Below are positions 61,351 to 64,000 of a stretch of 64,000 nt of DNA, one piece after another (the stretch's first letter is position 1; each line of letters opens with the position of its first letter). The notes beneath the pieces are model-generated. The model saw only the letters and a program-made list of their open reading frames with translations. It did not search any database and was not told the origin of the DNA. The stretch spans positions 1,136,217-1,200,216 of the forward strand of contig JAXLUK010000001.1 in the NCBI GenBank assembly GCA_046329555.1, read 5' to 3'. A program made the position numbers and the translations under genes. The DNA comes from UBA1941 sp046329555. Its GTDB lineage: Bacteria; Bacteroidota; Bacteroidia; Chitinophagales; LD1.

Positions 61351-62111
61351 AAATAGCCTTAGTACAAACCGCATTGTTTTGGGAAGACAGCTCCAAAAAC
61401 CTGCAACAACTTGCCGAGAAAATAGCGGCGGTGGAAGCTGTTGACCTGATTGTACTACCTGAAATGTTCAGTACCGGCTTCAGCATGCGCCCTGCTGCGC
61501 TGGCGCAAACCATGGACGGTGAAGCCGTAAACTGGATGCGCCAAACCGCTGCGAAAAAAAACTGCGCCCTCTGCGGCAGCTTAATCATTCAGGAAGATAA
61601 CACCTACTACAACCGGTTAATCTGGGCCACACCCGATGGTGGCATCGCCACCTATGATAAACGCCATTTGTTTGCACTTTCTGATGAGCCCCATCTTTAC
61701 GGCAGTGGAAAAGAAAGGCTGATTGTTGAATGGAAAGGCTGGAAAATCTGTCCAATGATTTGCTTCGACCTGCGCTTCCCGGTTTGGAGTCGCAACACGG
61801 GCGGTGCGTATGAATTACTGATTTACGTAGCTAATTGGCCCGAACGCCGCAATACCGCGTGGAAGACGTTGCTACAAGCCCGCGCTATAGAAAATCAAGC
61901 GTACGTTATTGGTGTCAACCGCGTGGGTAACGACGGAAACAACATATACCATTCCGGCGATTCGATGGTGATTGACCCTATGGGCACCGTCCTATTTCAT
62001 CAGGCCCATGATGAAGTAGTACATATTGCCGAACTCCATCTGGAACAAGTGCAGCAAGTGCGCACCCAACTGCCTTTCTTAAGCAGCGCTGATTCCTTTC
62101 AGTTGAAATAA
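61347..62111 (+). CDS. Nitrilase-superfamily omega-amidase (YafV-like)
   Basis: 254 residues. The Glu-Lys-Cys triad is present: Glu39 in VLPEMFSTGF, Lys105 in TYDKRHLF and Cys139 in PMICFDLRFPVWSRN. The RFPVWSRN pattern with LFALSDE marks the YafV/Nit2 group, which converts 2-oxoglutaramate or 2-oxosuccinamate to the 2-oxo acid plus ammonia. The ATGA overlap with the aminotransferase gene argues for coupled expression. It also acts in the cytoplasm. Confidence in the pairing is high; the preferred substrate is inferred. Confidence 0.92.
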   Translation: MKIALVQTALFWEDSSKNLQQLAEKIAAVEAVDLIVLPEMFSTGFSMRPAALAQTMDGEAVNWMRQTAAKKNCALCGSLIIQEDNTYYNRLIWATPDGGIATYDKRHLFALSDEPHLYGSGKERLIVEWKGWKICPMICFDLRFPVWSRNTGGAYELLIYVANWPERRNTAWKTLLQARAIENQAYVIGVNRVGNDGNNIYHSGDSMVIDPMGTVLFHQAHDEVVHIAELHLEQVQQVRTQLPFLSSADSFQLK

Positions 62112-62112
62112 A

Positions 62113-62880
62113 TCAGGTGTTCAGCCGGTAAAGTTTTACCAGATAAAGAACACCTGCCAATCCCGCCACAGCGGCTGTTGCTAATGCAGCATAACCAATA
62201 TCGGCTCGCGACTTACTCACCTCAACATAAATGGCAAATGCTGCCCAGCAAATCACCAACGCGTAATAGGGCTCTGTGAGTTGAAAACTAACCCAAACCG
62301 CCAAAGCCGCTGCAATCATCAGCATGGTCATAGTAATCATCACTTCATATTCGCCGCCGCGCCAACCTACGCTAACTAAATAAATAGCCACATTAGCAAT
62401 GGTGGCTACCGAAACCCATCCTGCATACACCCCAAACGGAATCAAATTCCACCGCGGAATTTGATTGGCGGCCAATAGCTGATGAGCAGTGAACATCATG
62501 TACACACCCAGCGCCAACTGCACCAAAAGCAACACCACACTGGCCCCCAGTACCTCGCGCGTGTAAAAGGCAATCCAAACACTGCCCAGCACATTAACCG
62601 CTATCAAGGGCAGCACCAAGGCATTCAATCCGGGATAACTTTTTTCTGCAGGCAGCAAGGCGAAAATGCCGAAGCTCAGAAACAGCGAATAAATCAATCC
62701 CCAAATAGAAAACGCATATCCCGCAGGAATGAAGTAATTGGGATGATCATACGTTACGGCGCGAATATCGCGCAATGCCAGCGGACCAGCGGTATATAAG
62801 AAATTAAAAAGCACATTACCGATAATAGCTACCAATAATAGCCAACGATACGTTTGGCCAGAAGCAGTTACTTTTTCCAT
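62113..62880 (-). CDS. TspO/MBR-like tryptophan-rich membrane protein (long form)
   Basis: 255 residues, about seven hydrophobic segments. The stretch YFIPAGYAFSIWGLIYSLF and the later PFGVYAGWVSVATIANVA recall the TspO/MBR family, which has five helices and about 160 residues; the length here fits the larger group found in several phyla. TspO proteins bind porphyrins or sterol-like ligands, and the function of the long form is not known. It is convergent with the omega-amidase, 1 base apart, and divergent from the enoyl-CoA hydratase-like gene. Confidence 0.75.
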   Translation of the reverse strand: MEKVTASGQTYRWLLLVAIIGNVLFNFLYTAGPLALRDIRAVTYDHPNYFIPAGYAFSIWGLIYSLFLSFGIFALLPAEKSYPGLNALVLPLIAVNVLGSVWIAFYTREVLGASVVLLLVQLALGVYMMFTAHQLLAANQIPRWNLIPFGVYAGWVSVATIANVAIYLVSVGWRGGEYEVMITMTMLMIAAALAVWVSFQLTEPYYALVICWAAFAIYVEVSKSRADIGYAALATAAVAGLAGVLYLVKLYRLNT

Positions 62881-62963
62881 AGATTAAAGATACGATTAAA
62901 ACCAGGGGCGAAAGGTTTTTTGATGGCCATGAAGTTTCTTAACATTACCGAAAATTACACACG

Positions 62964-63746
62964 ATGTACACTACCTTACTATACGAAATAACAGGCGCTG
63001 TGGGCACCATTACGCTAAACCGGCCAGATGTTTACAATGCCTTTAATGAAACGCTGAGTGCAGAATTTATTGATGTTTTAAAGAAAGCAGGTAAAGACGA
63101 GGCTGTGCGTGTTGTAGTGATTACCGGGGCAGGAAAAGCTTTTTGCAGCGGACAGGATTTGCAGGATGTAAAGAAAGCCGAAGGCAAACGCAGCCTGGGC
63201 GAATCGGTGAACCGGCGTTACAATCCCATGATTATTGCTGTTCGCGAAATGCCCAAGCCGGTGGTTTGCCGGTTGAATGGTGTGGCTGCCGGTGCCGGCG
63301 CTTCATTAGCGATGGCTTGCGATATTATAGTAGCAGCAGAAGAAGCCTCACTGGTGCAGGCTTTTGCCAATATCGGACTGGTGCTGGATTCAGGCTCTTC
63401 TTTCTTCCTGCCTAATTTAATTGGATACAACAAAGCATTTGAAATATGCACGCTGGGCTCGAAAGTATCGGCGCGCGAGGCGTTTGAGCTGGGCATCATC
63501 AACAAATTGGTGCCTGCTGCCGAAATAGATGCGGCCGTAAAGGTGTACACCGATCGCTATGAAAACGCGGCACCCAAATCGATGGCCATCATCAAGAAAA
63601 TGTTGAACAAAGGGATGACCGCCAATTTGCGCGATATGTTGACGTACGAAATGTACTCGCAGGAAATTGCCGGCAACACCGCCGATTATCAGGAAGGCGT
63701 TGCAGCGTTTATTGAAAAACGCAAGCCGACTTTTACCGGGAAATAA
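62964..63746 (+). CDS. Enoyl-CoA hydratase/isomerase family protein, PaaG-like
   Basis: 260 residues. Crotonase fold: ITLNRPDVYNAFNE, ITGAGKAFCSGQDLQD with the oxyanion-hole region, NGVAAGAGASLAMACDI and QAFANIGLVLDSGSSFFLP with the catalytic acidic residue. The LVLDSGSSFFLPNLIG pattern and SGQDL are those of PaaG, the ring 1,2-epoxyphenylacetyl-CoA isomerase of phenylacetate degradation. No other paa genes are present in the window, so a general fatty-acid role is also possible. It is the last full gene. Confidence 0.85.
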   Translation: MYTTLLYEITGAVGTITLNRPDVYNAFNETLSAEFIDVLKKAGKDEAVRVVVITGAGKAFCSGQDLQDVKKAEGKRSLGESVNRRYNPMIIAVREMPKPVVCRLNGVAAGAGASLAMACDIIVAAEEASLVQAFANIGLVLDSGSSFFLPNLIGYNKAFEICTLGSKVSAREAFELGIINKLVPAAEIDAAVKVYTDRYENAAPKSMAIIKKMLNKGMTANLRDMLTYEMYSQEIAGNTADYQEGVAAFIEKRKPTFTGK

Positions 63747-63752
63747 AAGAAT

Positions 63753-63822
63753 TGGGGCGCGCCGCTCGCCTGCGCTAAAATTACGAAGCCGCAGACTCGC
63801 GGCCGGGTGCTCCGCTCATATC
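63753..63822. repeat. GC-rich intergenic element after the PaaG-like gene
   Basis: The GC-rich stretch (GGGGCGCGCCGCTCGCC, then GCCGCAGACTCGCGGCC, GGGTGCTCCGCTC) directly follows the stop and resembles, in composition only, the elements at 7441 and 15917. GCCGC...GCGGC pairs internally. It may be a dispersed repeat; the sequence is not an exact match to the other two. Confidence 0.3.
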
Positions 63823-63890
63823 TTTGCATTCAATAAGATATAAGACGCTTTGAACAAGAAAAGAAGTATCTCGTATCTTGGCTGGTAGTA

Positions 63891-63975
63891 GAAAAAGCAG
63901 GTGCAGCAACTTGGGTGCTTCGCACGCGCATTGACGCTCTATTGTAGGTTAATCTGCACCTGTTTTCTCTTTTTG
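63891..63975 (+). other. Possible structured RNA or long-loop terminator
   Basis: CAGGTGCAG (63898-63906) is the perfect complement of CTGCACCTG (63954-63962), and flanking A and T runs extend the pairing; the loop of 47 bases contains GTGC-TTC-GCAC. It ends in TTTTCTCTTTTTG, so it may be a small RNA ending in a terminator or a terminator with a long loop. It overlaps no gene. The last 25 bases of the window hold nothing recognisable. Confidence 0.35.
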
Positions 63976-64000
63976 ATTCCCAATAGTACCTAATCGATAA

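Overview
The window looks like a chromosomal segment of a member of the phylum Bacteroidota, possibly Chitinophagia; the class is an inference. Three things point to the phylum. Several secreted proteins carry type IX secretion system (T9SS) C-terminal sorting domains of both type A and type B. PorP/SprF and PorE-like OmpA genes are present. Recognisable promoters follow the Bacteroidota pattern (TTG at -33, TAnnTTTG or TAnnTTCG at -7) rather than the E. coli pattern. Gene density is high, many genes overlap by ATGA, and I saw no tRNA, rRNA, CRISPR array, insertion sequence or phage gene.

Layout, left to right. 1-2.7 kb (minus): pcm, a FadL-like outer-membrane protein and the start of a radical SAM gene cut by the window edge. 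2.8-7.4 kb (plus): a 1278-residue type B T9SS protein with a choice-of-anchor L-like domain, then an exported TPR protein. 7.4-7.7 kb is a GC-rich, repeat-bearing gap. 7.7-10 kb (minus): mscL and mutL. 10-13.3 kb (plus): a membrane transporter-like protein with a HEAT-repeat tail, overlapping a small cyclic-nucleotide-binding protein. 13.3-19.2 kb (minus): a secreted GH57-like protein, a polytopic membrane protein and a secreted type A protein. 19.3-25.6 kb: housekeeping genes (carA, eno, apaG, gcvH, a YkuK-like protein, a metallo-beta-lactamase-fold hydrolase) with a lipoprotein and an unknown exported protein.

25.7-39.9 kb (minus) is the most distinctive region. Six genes in one direction encode a small secreted protein, a 1755-residue type B adhesin-like protein, a second small secreted protein, a 1605-residue type B protein, a PorP/SprF protein and a PorE-like TPR/propeller/OmpA protein. 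The two giants share a nearly identical 1.27-kb 3' segment, while their N-termini are unrelated. I read the locus as a surface-protein export and anchoring unit: cargo, secretion helper and peptidoglycan-binding outer-membrane partner.

40-43.8 kb holds small lipoproteins, a small type A sorted protein and a collagen-like surface protein, several with clear intrinsic terminators. 43.9-48.4 kb has an unknown all-helical protein followed by a three-gene glycan cluster (O-antigen ligase-like, GT2, GT4). 48.5-53.8 kb is a compact plus-strand run: meaB, an esterase, a cystathionine gamma-synthase/lyase, rsgA, dtd, a PaiB-like protein and a MazG-like protein. 53.8-58.9 kb (minus) is recQ, rfbA, an SDR nucleotide-sugar enzyme and galE. 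59-63.7 kb has manC, a glutamine/methionine aminotransferase overlapping an omega-amidase, a TspO-like protein and an enoyl-CoA hydratase family gene. The last 250 bases hold a GC-rich element and a possible structured RNA or terminator.

All calls rest on reading the sequence and on recognition of families; no database search was run. Start codons were moved inward from the longest open frame where the frame opened with TTG, overlapped a neighbour, or placed a signal peptide or family-conserved N-terminus downstream.
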